NCBI RefSeq assembly: GCF_002005305.1
Contig: NZ_CP014782.1
Coordinates: 806,001 to 870,000 of the forward strand
DNA: 64,000 nt
DNA from: Shewanella psychrophila
GTDB taxonomy: Bacteria; Pseudomonadota; Gammaproteobacteria; Enterobacterales; Shewanellaceae
Reading direction: 5' to 3'
The notes beneath the pieces were generated by a model. The model made no database searches, was not told the origin of the DNA, and worked only from the letters and a program-made list of their open reading frames with translations. Below are positions 1 to 9,009 of the stretch, piece by piece (the stretch's first letter is position 1; every line of letters starts with the position of its first letter). A program made the position numbers and the translations under genes.

Positions 1-296
1 TCGATGATGCATTTTTAAGAAGGTTAGGTTACAAGATTCATTTTGATGCATTAGATGAACCTCTTTATAGGAAGATTTGGTTTCAGGTGTGTGAGGAGAA
101 AGGGCTTAGGTGTAGTGAAGAGATGTTTCAATACTTGCTTACAGATTTTCATGCGTTGTTTGAGAAGCCATTAATTCCCTGTTACCCAAGAGATCTGTTG
201 GGGATCATGTCGGACCAAATAAGCTTCATGCAGCTAAAATCAGAGGTGACGAAGTCATTGATTGTTGAAGCCTGGTCAATATATTTTGTGTCGTAA
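1..296 (+). CDS. AAA+ ATPase, C-terminal fragment (5' end outside window)
   Basis: The reading frame is open from the left edge (first full codon at base 3) to a TAA at 294-296, so only about the last 97 residues are present. It begins DDAFLRRLGYKIHF, the sensor-2/lid-type segment that follows the nucleotide-binding core in AAA+ ATPases, and carries CYPRDLLGIM further on, resembling the CHPRD segment of ATPases I remember from Tad pilus loci. The Walker motifs would lie outside the window. It ends 42 bases before cpaB on the same strand, so it is probably part of the Tad locus. The exact role of this ATPase in pilus assembly is not known to me. Confidence 0.7.
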   Translation, partial: DDAFLRRLGYKIHFDALDEPLYRKIWFQVCEEKGLRCSEEMFQYLLTDFHALFEKPLIPCYPRDLLGIMSDQISFMQLKSEVTKSLIVEAWSIYFVS

Positions 297-338
297 TCAT
301 AATCTCGTTGATCTCAATAAGCATCTAAGGAGCTTTTG

Positions 339-1145
339 ATGAACAATAAAACACTGCTATTTGTGATTCTTTCATTAGTGTTTGGTGTTACAGCTGTTTT
401 TTTAGCACAAAGTTGGCTTAAATCGAATACAGAAGCCAACACGCCGCAAGCTTCTACGAGTGTGATCACTATGGCCACAGTAGTTCCCTTAGGTGCCATC
501 CTTGAACGCAAACATCTAAAACAAACAGCTATGCCAAATGCGATAATACCTGAAACCGCTGTTACTACATTTGAAGCAGCCGAAGGTATGGTTGTTAAGC
601 AAAACCTTTATGTTGGTGAGATTCTTCGTAGTGAAAGGTTAACAAAGAAAGGTGAAGGCAGTACTTTAGCAAGTCTTATCTCACCTCAAATGCGCGCGGT
701 GACAATTAGGGTTAATGATGTGGTAGGAGTGGCAGGTTTCCTACTGCCGGGGAATCGCGTCGATGTGTTAAACCTGTTTAAAAGACATGGACGGTTGCAA
801 ACAGATGTAGTGCTAGCGAATGTGAAGATATTAGCGATAGATCAACGTTCCTCTAATGATGAAAATAAACCTAAGCTAGTAAGAGCGGTCACTCTTGAAT
901 TGAATCTAGAGCAAGCAGAAGTTCTGATGATAGCCAAGGGGCGTGGCAAATTGCAATTGGCACTAAGAAACCCCAATGACTCAGCTGTGGTTGAACTTGC
1001 TTTAATCAATGAAAATCAGGAGGCGTCACCTGTAAGTAATGTAGTGATACCACCTAAGGAAACCGGTTATGTTTCATCAGAATCTAAAGTTAAGGTGTAT
1101 CTGCTCAAAGGGATGAAAGAGCAGGTTATTAAGGTCAGTAATTAG
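339..1145 (+). CDS. cpaB: Flp pilus assembly protein CpaB/RcpC
   Basis: The protein is about 268 residues with an N-terminal membrane anchor (LLFVILSLVFGVTAVFLA). A SAF-type domain follows (VPLGAILERKHLKQTAMP), then the RcpC/CpaB domain (MRAVTIRVNDVVGVAGFLLPGNRVDVL). CpaB proteins sit in the periplasm and are thought to support the outer-membrane secretin of Tad pili. The ATG at 339 is preferred over the TTG at 336 because AAGGAG at 327-332 is six bases upstream of it. The gene opens the recognisable pilus cluster and is followed 47 bases later by the secretin gene. Confidence 0.93.
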   Translation: MNNKTLLFVILSLVFGVTAVFLAQSWLKSNTEANTPQASTSVITMATVVPLGAILERKHLKQTAMPNAIIPETAVTTFEAAEGMVVKQNLYVGEILRSERLTKKGEGSTLASLISPQMRAVTIRVNDVVGVAGFLLPGNRVDVLNLFKRHGRLQTDVVLANVKILAIDQRSSNDENKPKLVRAVTLELNLEQAEVLMIAKGRGKLQLALRNPNDSAVVELALINENQEASPVSNVVIPPKETGYVSSESKVKVYLLKGMKEQVIKVSN

Positions 1146-1192
1146 CATCAGGTGTTAGTGGGTTCCTCACAAATAACGTATAGGAGTGCACC

Positions 1193-2641
1193 ATGGCACG
1201 TTCAATACTTCAAATGGCTAGGCTAGCAACTTGCATATTCTTTTTGTATTTTATTTCTCTCTCAAGCTATGCCGGTGGCCCAGTAGGTGCCGATAGAGAG
1301 ATTAAAAAGATCCCAATATTTAAATCACGTGTATTTAAAATAGGTCATGCAGTGCATCGAGTGTCTGTAGGTAACCCGAAAATAGGGGATATTAAGTTAC
1401 TGCCAAACAATGAACTTTATGTACTTGGTAAAAAGTTAGGCAGTACTAACATCATGATTTGGGATAAAAATGAACAGCTTGCAGATGTCATTGATATAGA
1501 AATCACCCATGACCTCAATGGATTAAAGACTAGGTTGCATGAATTTTTACCTTCCGAGAAGCTAGGAGTGCAAACTTCTCAAGGTCAGCTTCTTATCAGT
1601 GGCCAAGCATCAAATTTACATAAGATGAATACTGCTGTTGAACTTGCGAAAGCCTATGCTGCTGCTGCGTCAGTTTCAAAAGTAAAAAGTACGGTATTGA
1701 ACATGATGACTGTAGGTGGGGATCATCAAGTTATGTTGGAAGTTGTCATTGCAGAAGTGCAGAGAGAAGTCGCTAAACAGTTTGATTCTAAGTTTTTTAT
1801 ATTCAGTCAAGGTGATAATTTTTCTGGTGGTGCGGCTGGTGGTGGCGGTTCGTTTGATCTTAACCCTGCGGCAGCTATCGGTAACCGGGGATTTTTTGCT
1901 CGATATATAAATGATAACTTATTGATGAATTTTGCCCTTGATGTTGCGAAACAAAATGGGTTAGCTAAAGTACTGGCTGAGCCCAATGTAACCGCGATGA
2001 GCGGCCAATCTGCAGAGTTTTTATCTGGCGGGGAATTTCCCATACCAGTCCCTGGAACGAACGGCTCAACTACCATCCAATATCGTGACTTTGGTGTCGG
2101 TGTTCGATTCGTGCCTTCAGTGTTGGACTCTGGCCAGATAAACCTTAGCCTTAATGTCATGGTCAGTGAAGTGAGTAACGCCAATGCAGTGACGCTATCG
2201 GGAGGAGGATCAAATGCTGCTCTTGTTGTACCATCTATTGTAAAGCGTACAACATCGACAACGGTAGAATTAGCTGATGGGCAAACTATAGCGATAAGTG
2301 GATTAATTAGTGATACGCTCCGAGAAAATATCGATAAACTGCCTGGCCTTGGTGATATTCCTATTCTCGGTCAATTATTTACCAGTAAGAGCTTTAAGAG
2401 TGGTCAGAGTGAATTGGTGATTTTAGTGACACCTCGCTTAGTTAGGCCATTTAATCGTAAACATATCTCTTTACCAACCGATGATTTCGTATCGCCTTCA
2501 GATATTGAGTTTTATCTGTTAGGTAAAATGTCACAGAAGAAGAGCAAATCAGATAAACATCAAACACCTTATGAGGCTGTAGAGAGTGAGGCTAAGCTTG
2601 ATGATAGTGGTACAAAACAAAAGTATGGCCATTCACTTTAA
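1193..2641 (+). CDS. rcpA: Tad pilus outer-membrane secretin RcpA/CpaC
   Basis: This 482-residue protein has a signal peptide ending near SSYAGG, an N-terminal pilus-secretin domain (IFKSRVFKIGHAVHRVSVGNP), a BON-like middle part, and a C-terminal secretin domain from about residue 170. The secretin core shows EFPIPVPG and YRDFGVGVRFVP, then VELADGQTIAISGLI and LPGLGDIPILGQLF. These are hallmarks of type II/IV-type secretins that form the outer-membrane pore for the pilus. The ATG follows GGAG in TAGGAGTGCACC. A Gly/Ala-rich stretch near residue 213 (GGAAGGGGS) probably lies in a loop. Clear family assignment. Confidence 0.95.
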   Translation: MARSILQMARLATCIFFLYFISLSSYAGGPVGADREIKKIPIFKSRVFKIGHAVHRVSVGNPKIGDIKLLPNNELYVLGKKLGSTNIMIWDKNEQLADVIDIEITHDLNGLKTRLHEFLPSEKLGVQTSQGQLLISGQASNLHKMNTAVELAKAYAAAASVSKVKSTVLNMMTVGGDHQVMLEVVIAEVQREVAKQFDSKFFIFSQGDNFSGGAAGGGGSFDLNPAAAIGNRGFFARYINDNLLMNFALDVAKQNGLAKVLAEPNVTAMSGQSAEFLSGGEFPIPVPGTNGSTTIQYRDFGVGVRFVPSVLDSGQINLSLNVMVSEVSNANAVTLSGGGSNAALVVPSIVKRTTSTTVELADGQTIAISGLISDTLRENIDKLPGLGDIPILGQLFTSKSFKSGQSELVILVTPRLVRPFNRKHISLPTDDFVSPSDIEFYLLGKMSQKKSKSDKHQTPYEAVESEAKLDDSGTKQKYGHSL

Positions 2642-2658
2642 AGTTGGAGACTGTGACA

Positions 2659-2946
2659 ATGGGTTTTTATGACAAAAATAACAAATCGATAATGAAATTG
2701 AGCTGTGTGTTGATTGGACTATGCATTAGTTTGCTGGGATGTGCTGAACTCAATGATTTTCCCATGGATCAGAGTTATCAGCAGGTGAAGCAGTTACAGA
2801 TATTAGATATGGGGGCTCCAGAACGTAATGAAGGAATAGTGGGTACGCTAGATGGTCAATATGGAGAAAGAGTGATGAAAGCTTATCGAGAAAGTAATTA
2901 TCCTCCTAAGCATGCTCGAGGACACATAGCCGTGAAAGTTGACTAA
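2659..2946 (+). CDS. small Tad-locus lipoprotein
   Basis: A short protein of about 95 residues with a lipoprotein signal ending in LLGC, so it is probably anchored in a membrane by its cysteine. The mature part ends GTLDGQYGERVMKAYRESNY. A G-x-DG-x(n)-Y-type tail resembles small lipoproteins I remember from other Tad loci, at the RcpB/CpaD position after the secretin gene. That comparison is from memory and the sequence is too short to name. ATG 2659 is preferred because GGAGA at 2646-2650 is eight bases upstream; the TTG at 2644 and ATG at 2692 are less well placed. Co-transcribed with rcpA. Confidence 0.75.
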   Translation: MGFYDKNNKSIMKLSCVLIGLCISLLGCAELNDFPMDQSYQQVKQLQILDMGAPERNEGIVGTLDGQYGERVMKAYRESNYPPKHARGHIAVKVD

Positions 2947-3103
2947 ACTTATATGAGGTAATAAAAGATAAAAATGTGAGATAAAAAATTCGCTCATATA
3001 TTTAAACATAATTTTTTAGTAAGTTACACCGCTCTGGTTAAGGATGGCTTCAACAAGGTGTAGTTTAACATTCCTCGTAAGTCGGAGGATAAAAGGCAAG
3101 CAG

Positions 3104-4414
3104 ATGAAATCTGCAAGAAATGAATGTAGACCATGTTCTATGCATCTTAACATGCATCAAACTGGCTCTATACTCGTGATGTTTACTATTGGTATTTTTG
3201 CTTTGTTGACGGTGGCAGCATTAGCCCTAGATAGCGGGCATATGTTACTGGATAAAGGTAGATTACAAAATGCCGCAGACTCCTCAGCCCTCTATGGGGC
3301 AAAAATCATTCAGGATGGAGGTAGCCTCTTTGAAGCAAGAGAAGCTGCAACATCCATGCTTATACAAAACTTTCAGTTCAGTGAAAATGCCGATCTAAAT
3401 ACGAGCGTTTCTCAATCTTCAGCTGATTATAATGCCACCCAAGTCACTTCAAATATTTTTATTGAGTTTTCTCTATGGCCAGACCCATTTATACCAGTAC
3501 TTGATGAAAACGCACAATATGTGCGAGTACGAATTGAGAATGTAGGCTTAGATAACTTTATCGCTCAGATTATGAATTTCAATAAAGTCGTTAGAGCATC
3601 GGCTGTTGCAGGAAAAAGTACTGATATTGAGTGTCTAAATAAAGTCGTTCCAATGATGGTTTGTGCTGGATACGATGAACCAAACTTTCCAAATCTTATT
3701 GATGATTCAATGCCTTTTGGCCTCCCGATTGACGAATTATATGTGATGAAAACCGGATCAAATCAAGGGCATGCCATAGGTCCTGGTAACTTTCAATTAT
3801 TACGTTTAGATGGCGCCTCAGGAGGGGCGGATATTAGGCGTGCATTAGCGGGTGAGTATACACCAGGCTCTTGTGTAAGCAGAGGCGATGATGTTCCGAC
3901 AGAGCCAGGTAATACTGTCGGCCCAGTGGTTCAAGGTTTAAATACTCGCTTCGGAAAATGGCAGGGAGGTGGAGTGAACTCAGATGATCACCCAAGAGAT
4001 TTTAATAATTGCCAAGGTGACAGAGTCGAGGTCGACAATGATGGGGTAATCGTTCCCTTTACCGGATCTGCTGTCGAATATAGCCATCTTGAATATGCCG
4101 CTGGCGATATACTTAATTGTGACACTGGAGGTATTTCAAATGATACCTCCATATCAGCTGGAGGTAGAAGAGAATTGCCTATTGTGATCGGTATTTGTGA
4201 TGGTATGACAAATGGTGCTAATACGATTGAGGCCCTAGGCATTGGATGTTTCTTCTTATCTCAAGATATCTCACAAAAAGGCAATGAAGCACATGTTATT
4301 GGTGAATTTGTGAGTGTTTGCTCCAGCTCAGGAGCGGCTTCATTGGAGCCTGGGTTTGTGAGTAATACATCGACAATTGTCCTTTATCGCGACCCCGATA
4401 GTCCAGACTCATAG
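3104..4414 (+). CDS. tadG: TadG-like pilus assembly protein
   Basis: The N-terminus carries the TadE/TadG-type segment: GSILVMFTIGIFALLTVAALALDSGHMLLDKGRLQ is a hydrophobic helix, followed by the NAADSSALYGA motif typical of TadG proteins. The remainder (to about residue 436) is predicted extracytoplasmic, rich in Gly, Asp and Asn, with several Cys that could pair. TadG proteins are pseudopilin-like membrane proteins of Tad pilus systems. The start at 3104 is favoured (AAAGG eight bases upstream) over the ATG at 3044, whose only purine run touches the start codon. About 157 AT-rich bases separate it from the preceding gene, so a separate promoter is possible. Confidence 0.8.
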   Translation: MKSARNECRPCSMHLNMHQTGSILVMFTIGIFALLTVAALALDSGHMLLDKGRLQNAADSSALYGAKIIQDGGSLFEAREAATSMLIQNFQFSENADLNTSVSQSSADYNATQVTSNIFIEFSLWPDPFIPVLDENAQYVRVRIENVGLDNFIAQIMNFNKVVRASAVAGKSTDIECLNKVVPMMVCAGYDEPNFPNLIDDSMPFGLPIDELYVMKTGSNQGHAIGPGNFQLLRLDGASGGADIRRALAGEYTPGSCVSRGDDVPTEPGNTVGPVVQGLNTRFGKWQGGGVNSDDHPRDFNNCQGDRVEVDNDGVIVPFTGSAVEYSHLEYAAGDILNCDTGGISNDTSISAGGRRELPIVIGICDGMTNGANTIEALGIGCFFLSQDISQKGNEAHVIGEFVSVCSSSGAASLEPGFVSNTSTIVLYRDPDSPDS

Positions 4415-4423
4415 GTGAAGATC

Positions 4424-4894
4424 ATGAAGAGTAGCAATAGAGGCGTAGCGGCAGTTGAGTTTAGCATAATGCTACCTTTGCTGTTGTTATTAGCCTTTAC
4501 CACAGGAGAGATTGGCCGTGCACTGTTTCAATACAGTCATTTGACTCGCATGGTTAGAGACGCGGGACGATACCTTTCAACGACCGCGATTCCCAATACG
4601 ACAGGGAGTGTGCCAGACCCTTTAAATGACAGTAGTTGCCAAAACTGTATCTCAAACACAAAAGACATTCTAGTTTATGGTTTTATTGGAGGGACAGTGC
4701 CTCAACTCAATGGCTTATCGACATCGAATGTGAATATAACAGTCATTCCCTCAACGGACAGTGTCACCATCACCGTTGATTATGATTGGCAACCCTTGTT
4801 TGGTGAGGGGGCGTCACACTTTGGTTTAGGTGAACAAGCTAGCACTGATTTAAGTTTCAATATGCAAGCTAGCTATACGATTAGGGCATTATGA
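4424..4894 (+). CDS. tadE: TadE-like pseudopilin
   Basis: The protein of about 156 residues starts MKSSNRGVAAVEFSIMLPLL, the TadE motif: a short basic leader, G-x-A-A-V-E-F, then one hydrophobic helix ending before GEIGRALFQYSHLTRMVRDAGRYLS. In Tad systems this resembles a class III prepilin leader processed after Gly, with Glu at +5. The mature part is extracytoplasmic and has a Cys pair (SSCQNCIS). GTG at 4415, directly after the previous stop, is an alternative start, but AGGTGA before ATG 4424 looks like the ribosome-binding site. Overlaps the next gene by four bases, showing translational coupling. Confidence 0.88.
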   Translation: MKSSNRGVAAVEFSIMLPLLLLLAFTTGEIGRALFQYSHLTRMVRDAGRYLSTTAIPNTTGSVPDPLNDSSCQNCISNTKDILVYGFIGGTVPQLNGLSTSNVNITVIPSTDSVTITVDYDWQPLFGEGASHFGLGEQASTDLSFNMQASYTIRAL

Positions 4895-5349
4895 GATTTC
4901 AAAAGGGAGTATATGCCGTAGAGTTTGCTCTTGTGGGGGGATTTTTCCTGATTCTGTTATTCGCGATCATTGAAGTGGGCCGTTTAATGTATACCTATAA
5001 TGTGCTCCATGAAGCTTCTAGACGTGCTGCGAGAATAGCGGTTGTGTGCCAAGTCTCTGATACTGATATTGGCCATATGGCGCTATTCTATGGGGCAGAC
5101 CTTATTCCTAATTTAACTACTGCGAATTTAAGCATCAGTTATCTTGACGAACTAGGTAATGCTGCAACGGGGACAAATATTGCCATGGTGAGAGCCGACA
5201 TCTCGAACTATCAACATCAGTTTTTAGTCCCTGGAATGTCTCGGGCCATCAGCTCTCCCACTTTTTCTACTTATCTTCCAAGAGAGAGTCTAGGTGTATA
5301 TCACGTCGATGATGAAGACCCAGGAAGTGGCTACATAGATTGTAATTAA
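4891..5349 (+). CDS. tadF: TadF/TadE-like pseudopilin
   Basis: Starts at the ATG inside the ATGA overlap with the preceding tadE-like gene. The 152-residue protein repeats the same architecture: MRFQKGVYAVEFALVGGFF, a single hydrophobic helix, IEVGRLMYTYNVLHEASRRAAR, then an extracytoplasmic domain. It is assigned as TadF because it is the second TadE-type gene in the cluster; sequence alone does not separate TadE from TadF. It probably works with the other minor pseudopilins in Tad pilus assembly. A 67-base gap with a hairpin separates it from tadZ. Confidence 0.82.
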   Translation: MRFQKGVYAVEFALVGGFFLILLFAIIEVGRLMYTYNVLHEASRRAARIAVVCQVSDTDIGHMALFYGADLIPNLTTANLSISYLDELGNAATGTNIAMVRADISNYQHQFLVPGMSRAISSPTFSTYLPRESLGVYHVDDEDPGSGYIDCN

Positions 5350-5365
5350 TTCATCTGCTTCTCTC

Positions 5366-5400
5366 AAATCCTTACTATAGTCAATATAAGGATTTTTATC
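5366..5400 (+). terminator. hairpin with T-run between tadF and tadZ
   Basis: AAATCCTTA at 5366-5374 pairs with TAAGGATTT at 5387-5395 across a 12-base loop, followed by TTATC. It is weak and AT-rich. It could attenuate read-through from the pseudopilin genes into tadZ or be chance. Confidence 0.35.
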
Positions 5401-5416
5401 TGGGAAGGATAACGGA

Positions 5417-6691
5417 ATGGATAAGCCACTGGAGTTACTTGTGTCTAACAGAGATAACACAGAGACAGATTCACACTCGCGCACAAACATTATCCATGAT
5501 GCCATGCAAATAACTAATAGTATTTTACCTTATCCAGTTCATGCTCTGGTGATTAACAGTCAAAATCAGTCCATTGATAACATTGAAGCCAGACTTGATA
5601 ATTGCCTTAACTTATCGTGGCAGAGTATCAATACCCTAAATCCATTCGTTAGTCATAAACCTAATGCCCGTCCATTTAATTTGATACTGCTTGTATTGCC
5701 TAATGAAGAGTCTCAAGCAGTACAAGCATTAAAATTGGCAGCGACTTATCATGTGGATATCATCATTCTAGGTCAAGATACCCCTCAAAGCGTATTGAGG
5801 CTGGCATTTCAGCAAGGGGTAAGTGATTTCATTCCGGTTGATGGTGATGAAAATGTATTGTTGCAATCTTTGGACAAAATTGCGAAGAAATTGGCCGGAA
5901 AAGCCAATTTAGCGCCTGTGTTAGCCGTGGTAAACGGAAAAGGAGGCTCCGGTGCCAGCTTTGTTGCGACGAGTTTAGCCGTGATTGCAGCAAGAGATAA
6001 AGGGGAGGTGGCTCTTCTTGATACCGACTTATTACAAGGAACGTTAGCTCATATGCTTGGTTTAGAGCCTAGCTACTTTATCACTGAGGCGATACAAGAA
6101 CTAGATTCATTAGATGAAGTCGCATTGAGAGGGGCGATGACTAACCGAGGAAATCTTCACTTATTGGCAGCGGAGCCTTTTGCGGTGCTTAATGCTCCCG
6201 GGCATATAGATCTTAGGAATACTAATGAGTTACTGCTTAAGTGTAGACAGTATTATGATCAGGTGATTATCGATTTGTCTCGTGGACCTGAAGTATGGAA
6301 CGCTGATATGTTGACTAATGCTGATATTTTATTGGTGATGCAACAAAATGTGATGAGTATTCGGGAAACAAGAGCAGTCGTTAACCAGCTAATCAATTTT
6401 ATGGGTATAAACAAAAATAAAATTCACATATTGGTTAACCGTTATCAGAAAACGAGTTCGGGAATCACACTGAAAGATATTAAAGAGACAACAGGAATAA
6501 GTTCTCTTTTTGTTGTTGCCAACGATTTTAAGCTGTCGAGCCAGTGTATAGACCTTGGTACTCCCATTACAGACGTTGCCAAACGTGAGCAGATGCTAGT
6601 TGATTTTGTAGCCGTGACTGATTATTTCTTCCCCAAAAGCAGTGTCGTTAATGACCCAAAAGGATTTTGGAATAGGCTATTAGGAAAATAA
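5417..6691 (+). CDS. tadZ: pilus localisation ATPase TadZ/CpaE
   Basis: A 424-residue protein with an N-terminal receiver-like region (PNEESQAVQALKLAATYHVDIIILGQD) and a C-terminal ParA/MinD-type ATPase domain. The nucleotide loop reads NGKGGSGAS at about residues 173-181: the deviant Walker A lysine of MinD-type ATPases is present, but the usual GK[ST] end is replaced by GAS. DTDLLQGTLAHMLGL and VIIDLSRG follow as Walker A' and B-like segments. TadZ proteins place the Tad machinery in the cell, often at a pole, and many are degenerate ATPases. One base separates the stop from the tadA start, so the two are tightly coupled. Confidence 0.92.
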   Translation: MDKPLELLVSNRDNTETDSHSRTNIIHDAMQITNSILPYPVHALVINSQNQSIDNIEARLDNCLNLSWQSINTLNPFVSHKPNARPFNLILLVLPNEESQAVQALKLAATYHVDIIILGQDTPQSVLRLAFQQGVSDFIPVDGDENVLLQSLDKIAKKLAGKANLAPVLAVVNGKGGSGASFVATSLAVIAARDKGEVALLDTDLLQGTLAHMLGLEPSYFITEAIQELDSLDEVALRGAMTNRGNLHLLAAEPFAVLNAPGHIDLRNTNELLLKCRQYYDQVIIDLSRGPEVWNADMLTNADILLVMQQNVMSIRETRAVVNQLINFMGINKNKIHILVNRYQKTSSGITLKDIKETTGISSLFVVANDFKLSSQCIDLGTPITDVAKREQMLVDFVAVTDYFFPKSSVVNDPKGFWNRLLGK

Positions 6692-6692
6692 C

Positions 6693-8018
6693 ATGAGCAT
6701 AACTCAACATACTGAGATATTAGAGTTTAAACCTCTGTCACCAGAGGAACAACAAATCAAAGAGGAGCTTTATAATAAGTTACTCGATGTGATGGATTTA
6801 TCCCTGATAGAAACTATCTCTAAAGACCAAGCAAAACAACAGATCATTGAAATTGGTGAGAAGTTAATTAACGATCTGCATATTCCCATCAACCTAAGTT
6901 CAAGGCAAAGATTAATTCAGTTGATCATCGATGAAGTTTTAGGCCTAGGTCCCTTAGAGACCTTGCTGGCAGATGCAACCATTTCAGATATTCTGGTTAA
7001 CTCATTTGACCGTGTATATGTCGAACGAAGAGGTAAACTCGAGCCCGTGCCTATCAAGTTTCACAATAACACACACCTATTGAATATTATTGACCGAATT
7101 GTATCCAGTGTTGGTAGAAGAATTGATGAGTCATCACCTATGGTTGACGCCAGGCTGGAAGATGGTTCACGTGTCAATGCCATCATTCCCCCCTTAGCTC
7201 TCGATGGTCCAGCATTATCTATAAGGCGTTTTGCCGTAGATAAACTCAATGCCGAACAGCTTATTAGTTATGGCTCAGTTACCCATGAAATGGTAGAGCT
7301 TTTGAGAGGTTCTGTAGCCGGTAAGCTCAATATTTTGGTGTCAGGTGGTACCGGTAGTGGAAAAACGACCTTGCTCAATATGCTATCAGGTTATATTCCA
7401 AGCGATGAACGGATTGTGACTATAGAAGATTCAGCAGAGCTTCAGTTACAGCAACCCCATACTGTACGCTTGGAAACTCGGCCTGCCAATATAGAGGGGA
7501 GAGGCGAAATTACTCAACGAGACCTAGTTAAAAACTGTCTACGTATGCGACCGGATAGAATAGTGATCGGTGAGGTCCGCGGTGGTGAGGCTCTGGACAT
7601 GTTAACTGCGATGAATACAGGTCATGAAGGTTCATTAACCACGTTACACGCTAACAGCCCACGGGATGCCCTTGGCAGGTTAGAGTATATGGTGTGTATG
7701 GCTGGATTTGATATGCCTGTAAGCAATATCAGAACCCAAATTGCATCGGCAATCGATCTTGTGGTTCAACTGGAACGTTTAGAAGATGGAGGACGACGGA
7801 TAACTAGCATTCAAGAGATTAACGGTATGGAGGGGGACATTATAACCATGTCTGAGATTTTTCATTTTGTCAGAGAAGGACGAGATCAAAATGGCGATAT
7901 TATTGGTAAGTTCAACTCTACAGGTGTGATCCCAGGTTTTCACAGTAAGCTTAAACAACATGGTATTGATCTTCCCTATGAACTGTTCAATAGCGGCGAT
8001 CCATTTGCTGATTTCTAA
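6693..8018 (+). CDS. tadA: Tad pilus assembly ATPase TadA/CpaF
   Basis: This 441-residue protein is a secretion ATPase of the VirB11/GspE superfamily. Walker A is GGTGSGKTT at residues 218-226 with Lys224. The Asp-box region IVTIEDSAELQL, Walker B region RMRPDRIVIGEVRGGEALDML, and His-box GHEGSLTTLHANSPRDAL follow. The N-terminal part (LLADATISDILVNSFDRVYVERRGKLE) is the usual CpaF N-domain. It powers Tad pilus assembly at the cytoplasmic face of the inner membrane with TadB and TadC. It lies one base after tadZ and 11 bases before tadB in the same operon. Confidence 0.97.
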   Translation: MSITQHTEILEFKPLSPEEQQIKEELYNKLLDVMDLSLIETISKDQAKQQIIEIGEKLINDLHIPINLSSRQRLIQLIIDEVLGLGPLETLLADATISDILVNSFDRVYVERRGKLEPVPIKFHNNTHLLNIIDRIVSSVGRRIDESSPMVDARLEDGSRVNAIIPPLALDGPALSIRRFAVDKLNAEQLISYGSVTHEMVELLRGSVAGKLNILVSGGTGSGKTTLLNMLSGYIPSDERIVTIEDSAELQLQQPHTVRLETRPANIEGRGEITQRDLVKNCLRMRPDRIVIGEVRGGEALDMLTAMNTGHEGSLTTLHANSPRDALGRLEYMVCMAGFDMPVSNIRTQIASAIDLVVQLERLEDGGRRITSIQEINGMEGDIITMSEIFHFVREGRDQNGDIIGKFNSTGVIPGFHSKLKQHGIDLPYELFNSGDPFADF

Positions 8019-8029
8019 AGGACGTGACT

Positions 8030-9007
8030 ATGTTTTCTAATGAGATGATTTTTCTCGGTTTGATTTTTTTGGCCGTGATCTTACTCTCACAGGCTTTATT
8101 TTTACCAGTTTATAGCCCTCAAAGAGCCAATACAGCCCTTGTACGTAAGAGACTTAAAAAACTGGCAGAGAGAGCTAGTGACTCAGCATACGAAACTTCA
8201 CTACTGAGAACAAGTAGGTTGAAGAATGTCACTAGTATTGGTAGAACTCTCGAAAAAATAGAGTTTATTGAGAACCTCAGTTATAGACTTGAACTTGCCG
8301 ATTACAAAATAATGGGTCATCACTTTCTGCTATTAACCTTAATCAGTGCCATCATTGTAGCTTTAGTTTCCTGGATTTTTATCCATGAACCCATCCTTAG
8401 TTTCTTTCTTTTTGGCCTTACTGTGATGATGTTCAATTTCAAACTCAATAGGGATACCAACAAGCGCATGGATGCCATAGAAGCCAGTTTTCCTGATGCG
8501 TTGGATGTGATACGAAGAGCATTGCAAGCGGGGTATTCATTTTCTGATGCCATAAAATTGGCAACTGAAGAGCTAGATGGTCCGATAGCCAAAGAGTTTA
8601 AACTCATGTTTGCCAATATTAATTACACAAAAGATACCAAGCGGGCATTACTAGGGTTTATTGAACGTGTTCCCAGTATATCTTCTATGGCCTTTGCCAG
8701 TGCGGTTATGGTGCAAAAAGAAACTGGGGGTAATTTAGCTGAAAATATCGGTAATCTATCTAGGGTAATTAGAGAAAGGTTTACATTCAGGCGCAGAGTG
8801 AGAACGCTCTCAGCTGAGGGACGGCTATCTGCATGGATCTTAATCTTGTTACCTTTTGTCCTTTTTGCTGTTATATATTTACAAACCCCTTCCTATGTAG
8901 GCGAATTAACAGGCACCGAACAGGGGCAAAAATTATTGATGTGGGGAGCCATCGGAATGACGATAGGTGGCTGGTGGATCAGCAAGTTAATTAAAATAGA
9001 TGTGTAA
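8030..9007 (+). CDS. tadB: Tad inner-membrane platform protein TadB
   Basis: About 325 residues. The N-terminus has a membrane helix (MIFLGLIFLAVILLSQALF), two further helices lie near residues 95-130, and a T2SS-F domain follows (FPDALDVIRRALQAGYSFSDAIKLATEEL; MVQKETGGNLAENIGNLS), with helices at the C-terminus. TadB and TadC form the inner-membrane platform that TadA acts on. ATG 8030 is chosen because AAAGGA at 8017-8022 is seven bases upstream; the GTG at 8024 is too close to it. The stop is two bases before tadC. Confidence 0.93.
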   Translation: MFSNEMIFLGLIFLAVILLSQALFLPVYSPQRANTALVRKRLKKLAERASDSAYETSLLRTSRLKNVTSIGRTLEKIEFIENLSYRLELADYKIMGHHFLLLTLISAIIVALVSWIFIHEPILSFFLFGLTVMMFNFKLNRDTNKRMDAIEASFPDALDVIRRALQAGYSFSDAIKLATEELDGPIAKEFKLMFANINYTKDTKRALLGFIERVPSISSMAFASAVMVQKETGGNLAENIGNLSRVIRERFTFRRRVRTLSAEGRLSAWILILLPFVLFAVIYLQTPSYVGELTGTEQGQKLLMWGAIGMTIGGWWISKLIKIDV

Positions 9008-9009
9008 TT